Shown here: one piece after another, positions 56,701-62,294 of the stretch | Position numbering within the stretch: position 1 is the first letter of the stretch | Layout of the letters: each line of letters begins with the position of its first letter | NCBI RefSeq assembly: GCF_014839805.1 | Contig: NC_051131.1 | Coordinates: 5,940,913 to 6,004,912, forward strand | DNA length: 64,000 bases | Source of the DNA: Manduca sexta | Lineage: Eukaryota > Arthropoda > Insecta > Lepidoptera > Sphingidae | Direction: 5' to 3' | Notes under the pieces: model-generated | Told to the model about the DNA's origin: nothing | The model's input: only the letters and a program-made list of their open reading frames with translations | Database searches by the model: none | Position numbers and translations under genes: made by a program

Positions 56701-59700
56701 TCTTCCCTATTGACATTAGTTAAAATAATTTAATTTAAATGTCTAACATTCGCGTAAACATAAGAAATCATTATGCAAACCCGTAAACTGCACTTTTATA
56801 TATTTACTAGCTTTTGCTCGCGGCTCCGCCCGCGTTATAAAGTTATTCAGGCTAAAGTTTTCCGTTATAAAAATAGTAGTTTCCCGGGAGCCTATGTTCT
56901 TCCCAGGGTCTCAAACTGTCTCCATACCAAATTTCATCTTAATACGTTAGGTAGTTTTTGAGTTTAACACGTTAAGGCAGACAGATGCAGCGGGGGACTT
57001 TGTTATATTATTTAGAACTTTTTAAGTGAAACAATCCCGTCATACATCATTGTTGCATAACTTTAACCGTTTACGCAGCGCAGGCAACGGAAGCTCTCAA
57101 AACTCATAATTTTCCCCGTTTTTCCAACATGTTTCATTACTGCTCCGCTCCTATTGGTCATAGCATGATGATATATAGCCTATAGCACTCCAGGAACAAA
57201 GGGCTATCCAACACAAAAAGATTTTTTCAGTTCAAACCGGTAGTTCCTGAGATTAGCCATTACTGCTCCGCTCCTATTGGTCATAGCGTGATGATACATA
57301 GCTTATAGCGGTCCACAAATAAAGGGCTATCCAACACAAAACGAATTTTTCAGTTGAAACCGGTAGTTCCTGAGATTAGCCATTACTGCTCCGCTCCTAT
57401 TGGGTATAGCGTGATGATATATAGCCTATAGCACTCCACGAATAAAGGGCTATCCAACGCAAAAAGAATTTTTCAGTTTGGACCGGTAGTTCCTGAGATT
57501 AGCCATTACTGCCCCGCTCCTATTGGGTATAGCGTGATGATATATAGCCTATAGCACTCCACGAATAAAGGGCTATCCAACGCAAAAAGAATTTTTCAGT
57601 TTGGACCGGTAGTTCCTGAGATTAGCCATTACTGCCCCGCTCCTATTGGGTATAGCGTGATGATATATAGCCTATAGCACTCCACGAACAAAGGGCTATC
57701 CAACGCAAAAAGAATTTTTCAGTTTGGACCGGTAGTTCCTGAGATTAGCGCGTTCAAACAAACAAACAAACAAACAAACAAACAAACAAACAAACAAACA
57801 AACAAACAAACAAACTCTTCAGCTTTATATAATAGTATAGATTATAAAACTTTAAACAGTTTTTTTTTGCGTACACACAGAGTGACCGATAACTTTTGCA
57901 ATTCTTAATTTGCAATACTTGGGTTGTTTACTGTCCCAGTGCATATACATTTATTTCAAAGCAATATTCTTAGATCATTGTTAAGTTGTTTTATACCGAC
58001 AGAACTCAATTGATTTTTTTTATATCATACATATATCACATCAAACCTTTAGTAACTTCATTGGGCAGTTGCATTTTAATGCCATCCAGCAAATTCTCTA
58101 TAAGCACAAAAATAGCACCAAATCTTAATCAAAGTTAGGCAGCCAAAGCGTCTAACCTGTCTCGATAGTTTGTGCAATGAATTCCTAATAATTAAATGAT
58201 TTATGTCAACAAATCTATGTTTTTGTAACATAATCTTTTTTTATATAACTATAAAATGTTATATAAACCGTGAAGTTATAGCAGATTAACACTAACCGAC
58301 GTTAGTGTGTACATCTAAAGCAGGGCGCAGTGATATACATTCGTCGGACCGAACTGGAATGACCTCGAGTCCTTATTGATCTGGTGACGCCTCGTCTGTG
58401 ACGTCACAGTCACGTGACCCTTCTAGCAACTTCAGACGAACGTAGGCAGCCAAAGCGTCTAAGAAATAAAGTTCCATGTGTGTACCATGGAATTATCATT
58501 CAAAAAATTGCTTTATGATGAAGTAATTATTAACATTACACAAAAAATTTAATACTTAGCTAAGTTTACTATAAAATTGTTCCTGGCAAACAGTATACCT
58601 ACACACTAGCTATTCTTTTGAAAGGTTTGTATATCCACACAATTTAAAAGTTAAAACTATAAAATTTGATCTAGTATATGTATTATTAATACACATATCA
58701 AATAATATTTAATGGTCTGTATAATAATAAATATTGTATATATGTAATAACTAGCAGCCTATTCCGAAATTTGTATTATTATTTGCATGCTAAATATACT
58801 CAGTCCAGTTTTAAATTAATGACTATGTTTGCTCTGACTATTCTCCGAACCGGCTAAATTGATTTGTACGGGAATTTCGCTGATAGGTAGGATTTTTTAT
58901 AAATTGAGTTTAGAAAGAATAACTATGTAATTTTTACCTACGTAATGAAGTTTTGGCTGTGGCAACTCTTATAAATCTTACTTCACCAGTTACTTTTACT
59001 CTACAGTCCATACAGAAACTGAGTAGAGTTAAAGCGTTCGACGCAAAACATACAAATAGGATGTAAGAATTTTAAATTAGGTACAAAATGCTATTTTGAT
59101 GCGACACTTCATGGTAAATAGTTTATGATCCAATGATGCCATAAACGAACTACTTTTAACTCTCAAAATGCGCGGTATCTGTAGGAATATTACTCCGAGA
59201 CGTCTTTTACGCAGACGCAGTGGCAAGTAGAAGCTAGTTATAGGTCTTTAATTCGAAAGATAACGAGACTATAGTTTATTATATTCATCTAATGATCGTA
59301 AAATAGCTAATTGATAAAATTAAAATACTATTATCTATTTACAACATGTACAGATATACTAAATTGTAAAAGAATATATTATGTATGTAATCTTTTTATT
59401 AGGAACTCTTGAACTAAATTTTATGTGATTTTATGATAACTCGCATCTTATCAGTGCCCAGAAAGATTCCTTTTGGCACGGAAGAATACATTTGCGGGCG
59501 AAACTGTACAAAAACATTTTTAAATTAACTCAGCGATTGTCGCAAACCATACGAACAGCCATACTCTTTAAGAATTATTGTAGAAAACACTTCATAATTA
59601 CTAAATATCACTCAGTGAAGACCTTTATATAAATAAGTAGGATTTTAAAATAGGACACAGGCAAAAGGAAGTGTGATTCTATGCAATTTAGCCTAAGTTC

Positions 59701-59868
59701 TTGAAGTTGTATTAATCATTAGTCATGGTAACAATACTCATATAATTAATCATAATCAGCACACAAACATGTGACATCATGGTTAAGTACTTAGTATTTT
59801 TCAGAAAGTTTCCACTCACCTGGGTATAAAACCTTCTCCGTCATCCCTACGGGTCTAAGGAATTCTCT
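17512..59868 (-). CDS. Tlk: Tousled-like Ser/Thr kinase, whole gene span (16 coding exons)
   Basis: Exons join in consistent phase to a predicted protein of about 782 residues, close to the 750-790 usual for animal TLKs. The order is: conserved [15 protein letters not shown] near residues 20-35; basic KKRKRK; coiled-coil segments at about 209-300 and 405-450; kinase domain from about 456 to 725. Seen in the kinase domain are the glycine loop GKGGFSEV, the ATP-binding Lys in TACKVHQ (about 486), catalytic HYDLKPGN (Asp about 587), DFGLSK (Asp about 608), WYLPPECF and [15 protein letters not shown]. TLKs are nuclear kinases that act in S phase and phosphorylate the histone chaperone ASF1. Identity is from sequence recognition and is very secure for exons 5-16. 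The 5' structure is inferred and probably has alternative promoters. The ATG used here is at 59844; transcript sequence continues upstream. Confidence 0.93.
18713..18932 (-). CDS. Tlk: TLK exon 15: activation segment end and C-lobe
   Basis: Acceptor tttatttttag|GTATCTGCC and donor GCTAAG|GTGTGT; phase in 2, out 0. Encodes [20 protein letters not shown] followed by [20 protein letters not shown] and [17 protein letters not shown]. The PPE motif and DVWSVGV helix are the usual kinase subdomains VIII-IX. Confidence 0.95.
19574..19824 (-). CDS. Tlk: TLK exon 14: catalytic loop and DFG motif
   Basis: Acceptor atatttcag|CATAAG and donor TATTG|GTGAGTA; phase in 0, out 2. Encodes the catalytic loop [13 protein letters not shown] (HYD in place of HRD, the usual TLK form) and [17 protein letters not shown], then [11 protein letters not shown]. 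Catalytic Asp, Lys, Asn and the DFG Asp are intact, so an active kinase is expected. Confidence 0.96.
20912..21059 (-). CDS. Tlk: TLK exon 13: kinase N-lobe and hinge
   Basis: Acceptor cgtttcag|GCATGCG and donor AAACAG|GTATGTG; phase in 2, out 0. Encodes [20 protein letters not shown], then [20 protein letters not shown] and HDLDFYLKQ. The REYNIHK glutamate is the expected helix-C partner of the ATP-binding lysine. Strongly TLK-specific sequence. Confidence 0.95.
22308..22451 (-). CDS. Tlk: TLK exon 12: glycine loop and ATP-binding lysine
   Basis: Acceptor gttcttgcag|GTATCTC and donor ATATCAA|GTGAGTC; phase in 2, out 2. Encodes [20 protein letters not shown], then [28 protein letters not shown] is the P-loop. 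The lysine of ACKVHQ is the ATP anchor, preceded by Cys where many kinases have Ile or Val. Confidence 0.95.
22749..22900 (-). CDS. Tlk: TLK exon 11: coiled coil before the kinase domain
   Basis: Acceptor acatttattacag|TTAAGACAG and donor CAGAAAG|GTTATT; phase in 0, out 2. Encodes [20 protein letters not shown], then [20 protein letters not shown], the invariant TLK segment just N-terminal of the kinase. I chose the acceptor at 22900 over one further upstream because it restores the family pattern EI.K-LR...LKKE. Confidence 0.92.
23231..23474 (-). CDS. Tlk: TLK exon 10: basic coiled-coil and linker
   Basis: Acceptor caccaatcag|GCGGC and donor CTCAAG|GTCAGAC; phase in 2, out 0. Encodes [28 protein letters not shown], a Gly-rich and Pro/Ser-rich linker, then [14 protein letters not shown] (LAEYHEQEEIFK in vertebrate TLKs). 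The linker is GC-rich with no counterpart I recognise. Confidence 0.93.
23941..24005 (-). mobile_element. tRNA-like SINE fragment in a TLK intron
   Basis: On the minus strand GGCATTAGTGGCAGTGTATA (box A-like) is followed by CTGGGTTCAAATCCCAAATC, a good box B. Only the tRNA-like head survives. It ends 18 bases from the donor of TLK exon 9. Confidence 0.5.
24024..24229 (-). CDS. Tlk: TLK exon 9: conserved central region
   Basis: Acceptor gcaattttag|GTTATAG and donor CACAAG|GTAAGTG; phase in 0, out 2. Encodes [20 protein letters not shown], then [14 protein letters not shown], aligning with vertebrate RLRLGHF...[18 protein letters not shown] tRNA-like SINE fragment lies 18 bases beyond its donor. 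Confidence 0.94.
24301..24441 (-). CDS. Tlk: TLK exon 8: coiled coil
   Basis: Acceptor aatattacag|GTTCAG and donor AGCAAG|GTTAATG; phase 0 to 0. Encodes [20 protein letters not shown], then [20 protein letters not shown]. This heptad-rich segment matches the coiled coil that mediates TLK oligomerisation. Confidence 0.92.
24536..24601 (-). CDS. Tlk: TLK exon 7: short Pro/Ser/Gln-rich exon
   Basis: Acceptor tgtttttcag|TACCCAC and donor AAACAG|GTACTT; 66 bases, phase 0 to 0, so it could be skipped without a frameshift. Encodes [23 protein letters not shown] linker in the variable N-terminal half. Confidence 0.8.
24752..24900 (-). CDS. Tlk: TLK exon 6: SP-rich N-terminal region
   Basis: Acceptor atatatttcag|GAGATG; phase in 1, out 0. 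Encodes a poly-Gly run, [20 protein letters not shown] and [14 protein letters not shown], parallel to HKISDYFE...SSPVR...SPQ in vertebrate TLKs. The donor (TATG|GTACTT) is weak, so the 3' border is the least certain in this part of the gene. Confidence 0.8.
25062..25214 (-). CDS. Tlk: TLK exon 5: SDKE segment and basic nuclear-localisation-like run
   Basis: Acceptor cccatttccag|GGTCATC and donor GAAAAG|GTTATTT; phase in 1, out 1. Encodes [20 protein letters not shown], a Gly/Pro-rich stretch and PEKKRKRK, matching GSLSDKEVETPEKK...RKRK in vertebrate TLKs. The basic cluster is a plausible NLS. At least two alternative upstream exons end in the compatible phase. Confidence 0.92.
25519..25582 (-). 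CDS. Tlk: Candidate alternative first coding exon of TLK
   Basis: ATG at 25582 opens [21 protein letters not shown] and ends at the donor GAAAA|GTGAGTT in phase 1, the phase exon 5 needs. An in-frame TAA lies 12 bases upstream of the ATG, and no good acceptor precedes it, so it behaves as a first exon rather than an internal one. [10 protein letters not shown] resembles the vertebrate VGSLSDK region. Upstream to 25.8 kb is GC-richer with a GACGTCAC CRE-like site. Confidence 0.55.
25590..25830 (-). promoter_or_regulatory. Candidate proximal TLK promoter for the 25582 start
   Basis: Moderately GC-rich, with a CRE-like core (gacgtcac near 25668) and no coding potential. It lies directly upstream of the putative alternative first exon. 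Position and composition are the only support. Confidence 0.35.
25839..25929 (-). CDS. Tlk: TLK exon 4: Gln/Thr-rich N-terminal exon with possible internal start
   Basis: Acceptor tctttacag|ATGTCAG and donor AGCACAG|GTAAATT; phase in 0, out 1. Encodes [20 protein letters not shown], then [11 protein letters not shown]. The first codon is ATG, so it can continue from exon 3 or, spliced to a non-coding exon at 26.03-26.24 kb, serve as its own start. Confidence 0.8.
26030..26245 (-). promoter_or_regulatory. Candidate internal TLK promoter and 5' UTR exon
   Basis: A GC-rich patch (cgcatccgcggggaggggcg) in which the minus strand ends with the donor AATTT|GTGAGTA at 26030, only about 100 bases before the exon 4 acceptor. 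On the plus strand GGCGCCATTTTAC resembles a YY1/Pho-type promoter element. Together these suggest a second TLK promoter; the start site near 26.24 kb is a guess. Confidence 0.4.
26460..26510 (+). CDS. Candidate plus-strand first coding exon, unknown gene
   Basis: ATG at 26460 encodes [17 protein letters not shown] and runs directly into ATG|GTAAGTG, a near-ideal donor in phase 0. It lies downstream, in the plus sense, of the bidirectional-looking GC-rich patch at 26.1-26.25 kb. I could not find a matching downstream exon, so it may be chance. Confidence 0.25.
26520..29240. other. TLK intron, no gene seen
   Basis: AT-rich intronic sequence. A GC-richer stretch at 26560-26740 has no convincing coding frame. 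Confidence 0.45.
29270..29398 (+). repeat. Short interspersed element, 3' part
   Basis: Ends cggcgaagccgcatacaaaa followed by gctagtataatt. This is the same terminus, GCGGAGCCGC...AAAAGCTAGTA, carried in inverse orientation by the larger element at 56806-57842. Confidence 0.5.
29840..30075. other. GC-rich intronic patch
   Basis: About 230 bases of high GC (gcgcgaggtgcgagggggtg) within the TLK intron. A minus-strand frame of 69 codons has no recognisable domain. It could be regulatory or a decayed element. Confidence 0.3.
30805..30924 (+). pseudogene. Short ORF remnant inside the Harbinger-like element
   Basis: Encodes 39 residues, [20 protein letters not shown], then [19 protein letters not shown], and a stop. 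The charged, helical composition and the position near the TIR fit the beginning of an element-encoded protein that is now truncated. I do not recognise a domain. Confidence 0.35.
31111..31712 (+). repeat. Tandem duplication, 311-bp unit, two copies
   Basis: Copy 1 (31111-31421) and copy 2 (31422-31712) share ggtacatcat at the start, ctagttgtgcctctgcctac, ggatgattagctttattatg and ctacacatagtacatatata. The offset is exactly 311 bases. Copy 2 has a small internal deletion after attgaaagt and lacks the last few bases. It lies within the Harbinger-like element, followed by a short (ATTG)n run near 31740. Confidence 0.8.
31886..31985. repeat. Retroelement tail fragment nested in the Harbinger-like element
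   Basis: The phrase catgatatccattgctgaac followed by aaaggcctcccgcaaaaat and ttccag matches the common lepidopteran tail 'CCACTGCTGAACATAGGCC'. The less diverged copy in this window is at 49252-49330. Confidence 0.55.
33195..33480. repeat. Interspersed repeat, parallel to the copy at 15 kb
   Basis: Contains gtacgacgccagcgccatc, gggagcaaattaccgggatt, aaaagtagcctacatg, atggtctatccatgtg and a terminal atattacctactatcaata. The same order of blocks occurs at 15033-15330. Confidence 0.6.
33690..34270. promoter_or_regulatory. GC-rich intronic patch, regulatory candidate
   Basis: A long CpG-rich zone (cggcggcgggcgcgaacg; ggcggggcgaagccgtgtgc) in TLK intron DNA. A possible plus-strand donor AATAAAC|GTGAGTG lies at 34049, and a GCGCCATGTTATAATTTCCC stretch at its right. 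ORFs on both strands reflect composition only. It may be an intronic promoter, enhancer or non-coding RNA start. Confidence 0.35.
35305..35312. promoter_or_regulatory. TCACGTGA E-box
   Basis: Palindromic E-box next to ATTGG (inverse CCAAT): acgtcacgtgattgg. One of six TCACGTGA sites seen in the window. Confidence 0.4.
35742..35795 (-). CDS. Tlk: Candidate TLK exon 3 (54 bases)
   Basis: Bounded by a good acceptor gcgtgtttacag|GTCAGC and a near-ideal donor AAGACG|GTGAGTT. In phase 0 it reads [18 protein letters not shown] and keeps exon 2 and exon 4 in frame. At 54 bases it is frame-neutral, so it may be a cassette exon. The residues are not ones I recognise from other TLKs. Confidence 0.55.
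36306..36709. promoter_or_regulatory. Two TCACGTGA E-boxes flanking a GC-rich patch
   Basis: TCACGTGA at 36306-36313 and 36702-36709 (the latter within ATCACGTGAT). Between them lies a CpG-containing stretch from 36470 with an alternating tgtatgtacgtacgtacgcg run near 36606. Regulatory role inferred only from motif and composition. Confidence 0.3.
37456..37541 (-). CDS. Tlk: TLK exon 2: conserved N-terminal [13 protein letters not shown] motif
   Basis: Acceptor tttgtatcag|GTGCTGG and donor GCCAAG|GTCAGTT; phase in 1, out 0. Encodes [20 protein letters not shown], then LEARFLGAK, matching [21 protein letters not shown] of human TLK1. The methionine of MEHFQAAL is an alternative start. The exon is isolated by a 22-kb intron upstream and, apart from candidate exon 3, about 11.5 kb downstream. 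Confidence 0.92.
37984..38175 (+). repeat. Short interspersed element, internally deleted copy
   Basis: Starts tctatactattaaataaagc then tgaagagttttttgaacacg, and ends gcggtcgcaagcaaaagcta taataatg. The same two termini, inverted, bound the larger element at 56806-57842. Here the central region is short and there is no tandem array. Confidence 0.6.
38892..40260 (+). mobile_element. Possible mobile element carrying the 39.2-40.0 kb pseudogene
   Basis: GTCAACA at 38892-38898 is mirrored by TGTTGAC at 40254-40260, a 7-bp inverted match flanking the decayed ORF. A poly-A/poly-T run follows the left end. This is weak evidence for element ends; the pseudogene inside is the stronger reason to suspect a transposable unit. 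Confidence 0.3.
39202..39956 (+). pseudogene. Decayed repetitive-element protein (arthropod multicopy family)
   Basis: Reading plus-strand frames from ATG at 39202 gives [20 protein letters not shown], then [20 protein letters not shown], with stops. After a frame change it reads [55 protein letters not shown] and [18 protein letters not shown]. At least three in-frame stops are visible, so it is dead. The Cys-pair start and GERF.QD motif recall an abundant, unnamed arthropod protein family that I associate with mobile DNA; that association is from memory. It lies in sense on the plus strand inside the TLK intron. Confidence 0.6.
40545..40760. repeat. Decayed retroelement tail
   Basis: The phrase gggtcatcagccgaacaaag, then gcggatatttcctagac, loosely follows the 'CATCAGCC...GAACAAAGGC' lepidopteran tail. 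Boundaries are uncertain. Confidence 0.3.
41280..41545. other. GC-richer intronic patch
   Basis: Contains gggtggaggggaacggggtt and a pyrimidine-rich C-containing stretch tgcgactcccgttccccctt. The overlapping 81-codon frame has no recognisable domain. Possibly regulatory. Confidence 0.25.
42045..42125. other. Short GC-rich intronic patch
   Basis: ctcgcccgccccaccgcccg within AT-rich intron. No coding support. Confidence 0.25.
42236..42430 (+). mobile_element. Fragment resembling the 5' end of a lepidopteran Helitron-like element
   Basis: Begins ttctatacaatataataaat and continues tatataaaaatgaatcccta, then cggctggaccgatttgacta. This order (TCTATACTAATATATAAA..., then AACGGCTGGACCGATTTG) is familiar from abundant lepidopteran elements. 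The element type is from memory and uncertain. Confidence 0.4.
42890..43015. repeat. Interspersed repeat fragment
   Basis: ttccgggataaaaactagcc, then aatatattaatccacgactt and tttgtccctgtgcc, parallel to the blocks at 15.2 and 33.3 kb. Confidence 0.45.
43030..45290. other. TLK intron, no gene seen
   Basis: AT-rich; a 15-base poly-A run near 43340. No exon or repeat could be supported. Confidence 0.45.
45340..46115. promoter_or_regulatory. Largest GC-rich island in the giant TLK intron
   Basis: Nearly 800 bases of high GC and CpG, e.g. gcggcgagtggtggcggccg and gaacggccgtcgccgccgcc. Frames on both strands, including a 236-codon plus-strand frame at 45528-46238, are full of Arg, Ala, Ser and Pro as expected from composition and show no domain. 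A plus-strand ACACAG|GTAAAG donor lies at 45353. Likely an intronic promoter or enhancer, possibly the first exon of a non-coding RNA or an alternative TLK start. Confidence 0.4.
47030..47290. promoter_or_regulatory. GC-rich patch with a 12-bp E-box palindrome
   Basis: C-rich sequence (gtatccccccgcccctctgc) followed by CGTCACGTGACG, a perfect palindrome at 47117-47128 containing TCACGTGA. Such sites bind bHLH-zip factors (USF, MITF/TFEB, Myc/Max classes). Regulatory role is inferred. Confidence 0.4.
47766..48182 (-). pseudogene. Unidentified coding-looking ORF, possibly a retrocopy or nested exon
   Basis: An open frame of about 137 codons with protein-like composition: [80 protein letters not shown] and [17 protein letters not shown]. 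It has no obvious start Met and possible N-glycosylation motifs (NET, NYS). The pattern ...LADLGINN...[16 protein letters not shown] faintly recalls the C-terminal region of M13 (neprilysin-type) peptidases, without their zinc motif. That is a guess. It is in the same strand as TLK, inside its giant intron. Confidence 0.3.
49252..49330. repeat. Lepidopteran retroelement tail
   Basis: catcatcatctcagccacag, then gaagtccactgctgaacata, ggcctcccccaaggatctcc and acgtcgaa. A well-preserved copy of a very common lepidopteran 3'-tail sequence. Confidence 0.7.
49340..52620. other. TLK intron, no gene seen
   Basis: AT-rich intron sequence. A C-rich spot at 49855-49915 (gtaccccctttacgcccctc) is the only compositional outlier. 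No exon could be supported. Confidence 0.4.
52774..52924 (+). other. Unidentified coding-looking ORF
   Basis: After the acceptor-like ttattcagtcaacag, the frame reads [20 protein letters not shown], then [20 protein letters not shown], and stops at 52924. Composition and codon use look protein-like and locally GC-richer than the flanks. I do not recognise the family. It may be an exon remnant, a retrocopied piece or part of a mobile-element protein. Confidence 0.3.
53890..54170. other. GC-richer intronic patch with overlapping frames
   Basis: Two frames of about 90 codons overlap on opposite strands (53907-54173 plus; 53885-54166 minus). Neither has a recognised domain or splice context. The GC content peaks at cgccgcacctcgccccgcgc. 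Could be regulatory. Confidence 0.25.
54635..54663. repeat. 29-bp perfect palindrome
   Basis: ACGATTAAACATTA and its exact complement are separated by a single A. Such a tight AT-rich palindrome can extrude as a cruciform or bind a homodimer. No function is evident. Confidence 0.7.
56425..56520. repeat. Lepidopteran repeat fragment
   Basis: ttctcccgacgtttcgaaga, then ctttgcagccttcatggtca and cggcggggactgaggtg, is a phrase common to dispersed lepidopteran repeats. The 126-codon frame through it (56333-56713) is a by-product. Confidence 0.55.
57135..57749. repeat. Minisatellite, five copies of a 123-bp unit
   Basis: Each unit begins cattactgc(t/c)ccgctcct and contains tagcctatagc and aaagggctatccaac, then ends accggtagttcctgagatta gc. 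Unit starts at 57135, 57258, 57381, 57504 and 57627 are exactly 123 bases apart. The last two units are almost identical, while the first two carry more private differences. Confidence 0.95.
57755..57814. repeat. (CAAA)15 microsatellite
   Basis: Sixty bases of uninterrupted CAAA (TTTG on the minus strand), joined directly to the end of the minisatellite. Confidence 0.97.
58136..58463. repeat. 20-bp direct repeats flanking a 287-bp segment
   Basis: TAGGCAGCCAAAGCGTCTAA occurs at 58136-58155 and again at 58443-58462, identical in all 20 bases. This looks like a target-site duplication around an inserted segment (58156-58442) or a relic of a tandem event. The segment contains the CRE/E-box palindromes. 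Confidence 0.7.
58396..58418. promoter_or_regulatory. Composite CRE and E-box palindromes
   Basis: CTGTGACGTCACAG (58396-58409) is a perfect 14-bp palindrome with the full TGACGTCA CRE. It shares its last base with GTCACGTGAC (58409-58418), a perfect 10-bp E-box of the MITF/TFEB type. It lies about 1.4 kb downstream of TLK exon 1, inside the intron. Enhancer function is inferred. Confidence 0.5.
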
Positions 59869-59876
59869 CTGGGATC
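59820..59876 (-). CDS. Tlk: TLK exon 1: distal start codon
   Basis: Acceptor gattttcattccag|GATCCC and donor TACCCAG|GTGAGTG. ATG at 59844 gives MTEKVLYP with one base left over, in frame with exon 2. No stop precedes the ATG in its frame within this exon, so the true start could lie further upstream, but the best upstream exon found joins out of frame. The conserved TLK motif begins only in exon 2, so the residues here are not independently confirmed. Confidence 0.65.
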
Positions 59877-59879
59877 CTG

Positions 59880-62290
59880 GAATGAAAATCAAAAGTTGGA
59901 AATTACTGGTGTTAAATTCTTAACAATATAAATATACATTACTAAAAGTTTTTTAGCTATAAAATGTTCACGTCATGTTAATTGAAAGGAATGACATATA
60001 ATGCAAAATGCTAACTTGAGATGTAATCCATAATGTCTCCCATATTCCTGATTAATATAATAATTGTGAGTGTTAGTAAATCCATTGGTGGATAGAAGTG
60101 TCTAACCAAATTGTGCTAGCTAGAACTCGGAGAACAAAAAAACTATACTATACTATCAAATATAAGCAAGAAAAATTTTAAATTTGTATGTTTGTTTACT
60201 TTATGGGGCTATTCTACTATATACTCTATACTTGAATGTGAATTTCTTGTTTCAATTAAAATGTAAGTACCTTAAAATGCTACAATAGCTATGACTTGGA
60301 CATTTTCAATTTAAAACTGATTAAATATAATTATGAAGAAAATAATATTCTATTCCAGAGAAAATACGCAAAAATGACACAACTTATTTTGAAGGTCAAT
60401 CATAAAAACACTTGCGTATGTCATCAATGTTATGTTTACTTATGATAAAAGAAAATACATAAGTAATGAGAATTTTCCTTATAGTATAAATTCGCATTTT
60501 GCAATCTAGTGAATACATTAGGGCTATGAATGTTGGTTTCACATCCACATTGGGCGTAACATATTTTTCGAAATTTAATGACACACACAAGATGATGTTA
60601 GACAGGTGGCCTGTCGTTAAACTGCTGATTATGGATGTTGTCACTGTATTTACTTTTATGTATCTCTAAGTTTTTTTTAAGAGATTTGCCATTTCATGTT
60701 CAAAGTTAGAGTATAATGATTAGCCATTAAGATTTTGGAGTGGTTTGCTATGGTTTATAAGCAGTGGCCAGTGATAATACATACAGAAAAATGATTTAAA
60801 CAAAGATTTTAATAATTTATACTTGAAGCAAAGTGAGTATGCATAAATAAGTCATAGTGTTGTCAGCCATAAAATGATAATAAAGTCACTAATTTATTGC
60901 ATTTGTCTCCTGAGAGTTAAGATACATAAATACCTACCAATAGGCCTCAAATGTTATAAAAATATGAAATAAAAGATTTTACATTTATGAATATTAAATC
61001 AAGTAACTTTAGCAAAAAGTTTCAACCAATACAGGAATCATCAAATATTTACTTATACTAATATTATAAAAGCTTGGATATTTGTTAGAAGTAATTAAAA
61101 AAAGGCTGAACAGATTTAGTTGAAATTTATCCCATAAAATAGAGCAGGTTCTGGAATACAAATGCTACTATTTTTCCTAGAATACACAGTAGGATTTTAT
61201 ATTAAGAAGGATCTTTCGCATAAACACAGCCATATAAACATCAAAAATACAATACAACTTTTCAATTTTACTTTTCTTATGAAATATATATCTTTTATGT
61301 AAATATGTTTATAATTTATGTAATAATATGGTTATATTGTATATCTGTACTCTTGTCTATTCTTTAATATTGTCAATATTTAGACAGGAAAAGATAAATC
61401 TGGTAAAATATTTATAACCAAAACATTGAAATAACATTCATAGTGATGGCACATTGACTGAAGTAACAAATTTTACAGATGAATCATCAACTATTTCATC
61501 TACTATCAAGATTGATTTTTAAGGTCTTCTTAATACAAATAAATATATGAAAGAAATACATATTTCAGTAACCATAGTTAGATTTCAGGATAATGTCAAA
61601 AACTATTTTAATAGAATAAGCAACAATCATAATTCAATCAAGCACCTGAGGTGATATGACCTTAACCTGAGCTACCACTTAGTAAATATTTATACTATAT
61701 TTAGTTAAAAACCACAAAACTGCGGTCTTGGTTAAGTAATTTTTTTAATATAAAGAGTTTATTAATATTATTGTAAGTATTGTACCTTTGGAAACATTCA
61801 AAATAAATTCACGATGTCTCATCATAATAGAAATAGATGTTTAGTTAATTTAAAATTACACGTAAATGTACAAATATAACTAATAACAAATCCATTTAGC
61901 GATAATATATAACTTAGTTGCAATTTCTACTTGTGATGGTTGGTATAACATAGTTACTTGTACATTATACGCGTAATTTTGACATAAGATCATTGTGATC
62001 ATTGAAAAGTAGTTAAATAGGTATTGTTATTCTTGTATGTACAAACTAGACCTACATATTTTATTTAGTTATATATTGTAATAGACATTGGACATGTAAA
62101 TTCGTGAAACTTCAATAGTACTCCCAAAAGAATTTATAATACTTATTTTTAATTTATGGCAGATTGAGTATTATGACAGTAAACGATTATGAAAATGAAG
62201 ATTTAAATTAATATTGTTGTAAAAATAACTATAACATAGTAGCCAACAAGGCACAAATATTTATAAAATAAATGTAAATAAAAAGTAGTC
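59880..62290. other. TLK 5' intron, no gene seen
   Basis: AT-rich intron. A TTATACTAATATTATAAAAG stretch at about 61055 marks a decayed copy of the interspersed element family found elsewhere here. Confidence 0.4.
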
Positions 62291-62294
62291 TAAC

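Larger units (their letters stand above)
56806..57842 (-). mobile_element. Short interspersed element expanded by an internal minisatellite
   Basis: Read on the minus strand, it starts ATCTATACTATTATATAAAG then CTGAAGAGTTTG, and ends near GCGGGCGGAGCCGCGAGCAA then AAGCTAGTAAATA. The ends match the 190-bp copy at 37984-38175. Here a TTTG microsatellite and five copies of a 123-bp unit are inserted just inside the 5' end, making it over 1 kb. No ORF of note. The class (Helitron-derived or SINE-like) is uncertain. Confidence 0.6.

Noticed and set aside
56333..56713. Plus-strand 126-codon frame
   Set aside because: It overlaps a dispersed lepidopteran repeat and has no protein resemblance.
57135..57814. 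CRISPR-like array
   Set aside because: The units are contiguous 123-bp tandem copies without unique spacers, in a eukaryotic mobile element.
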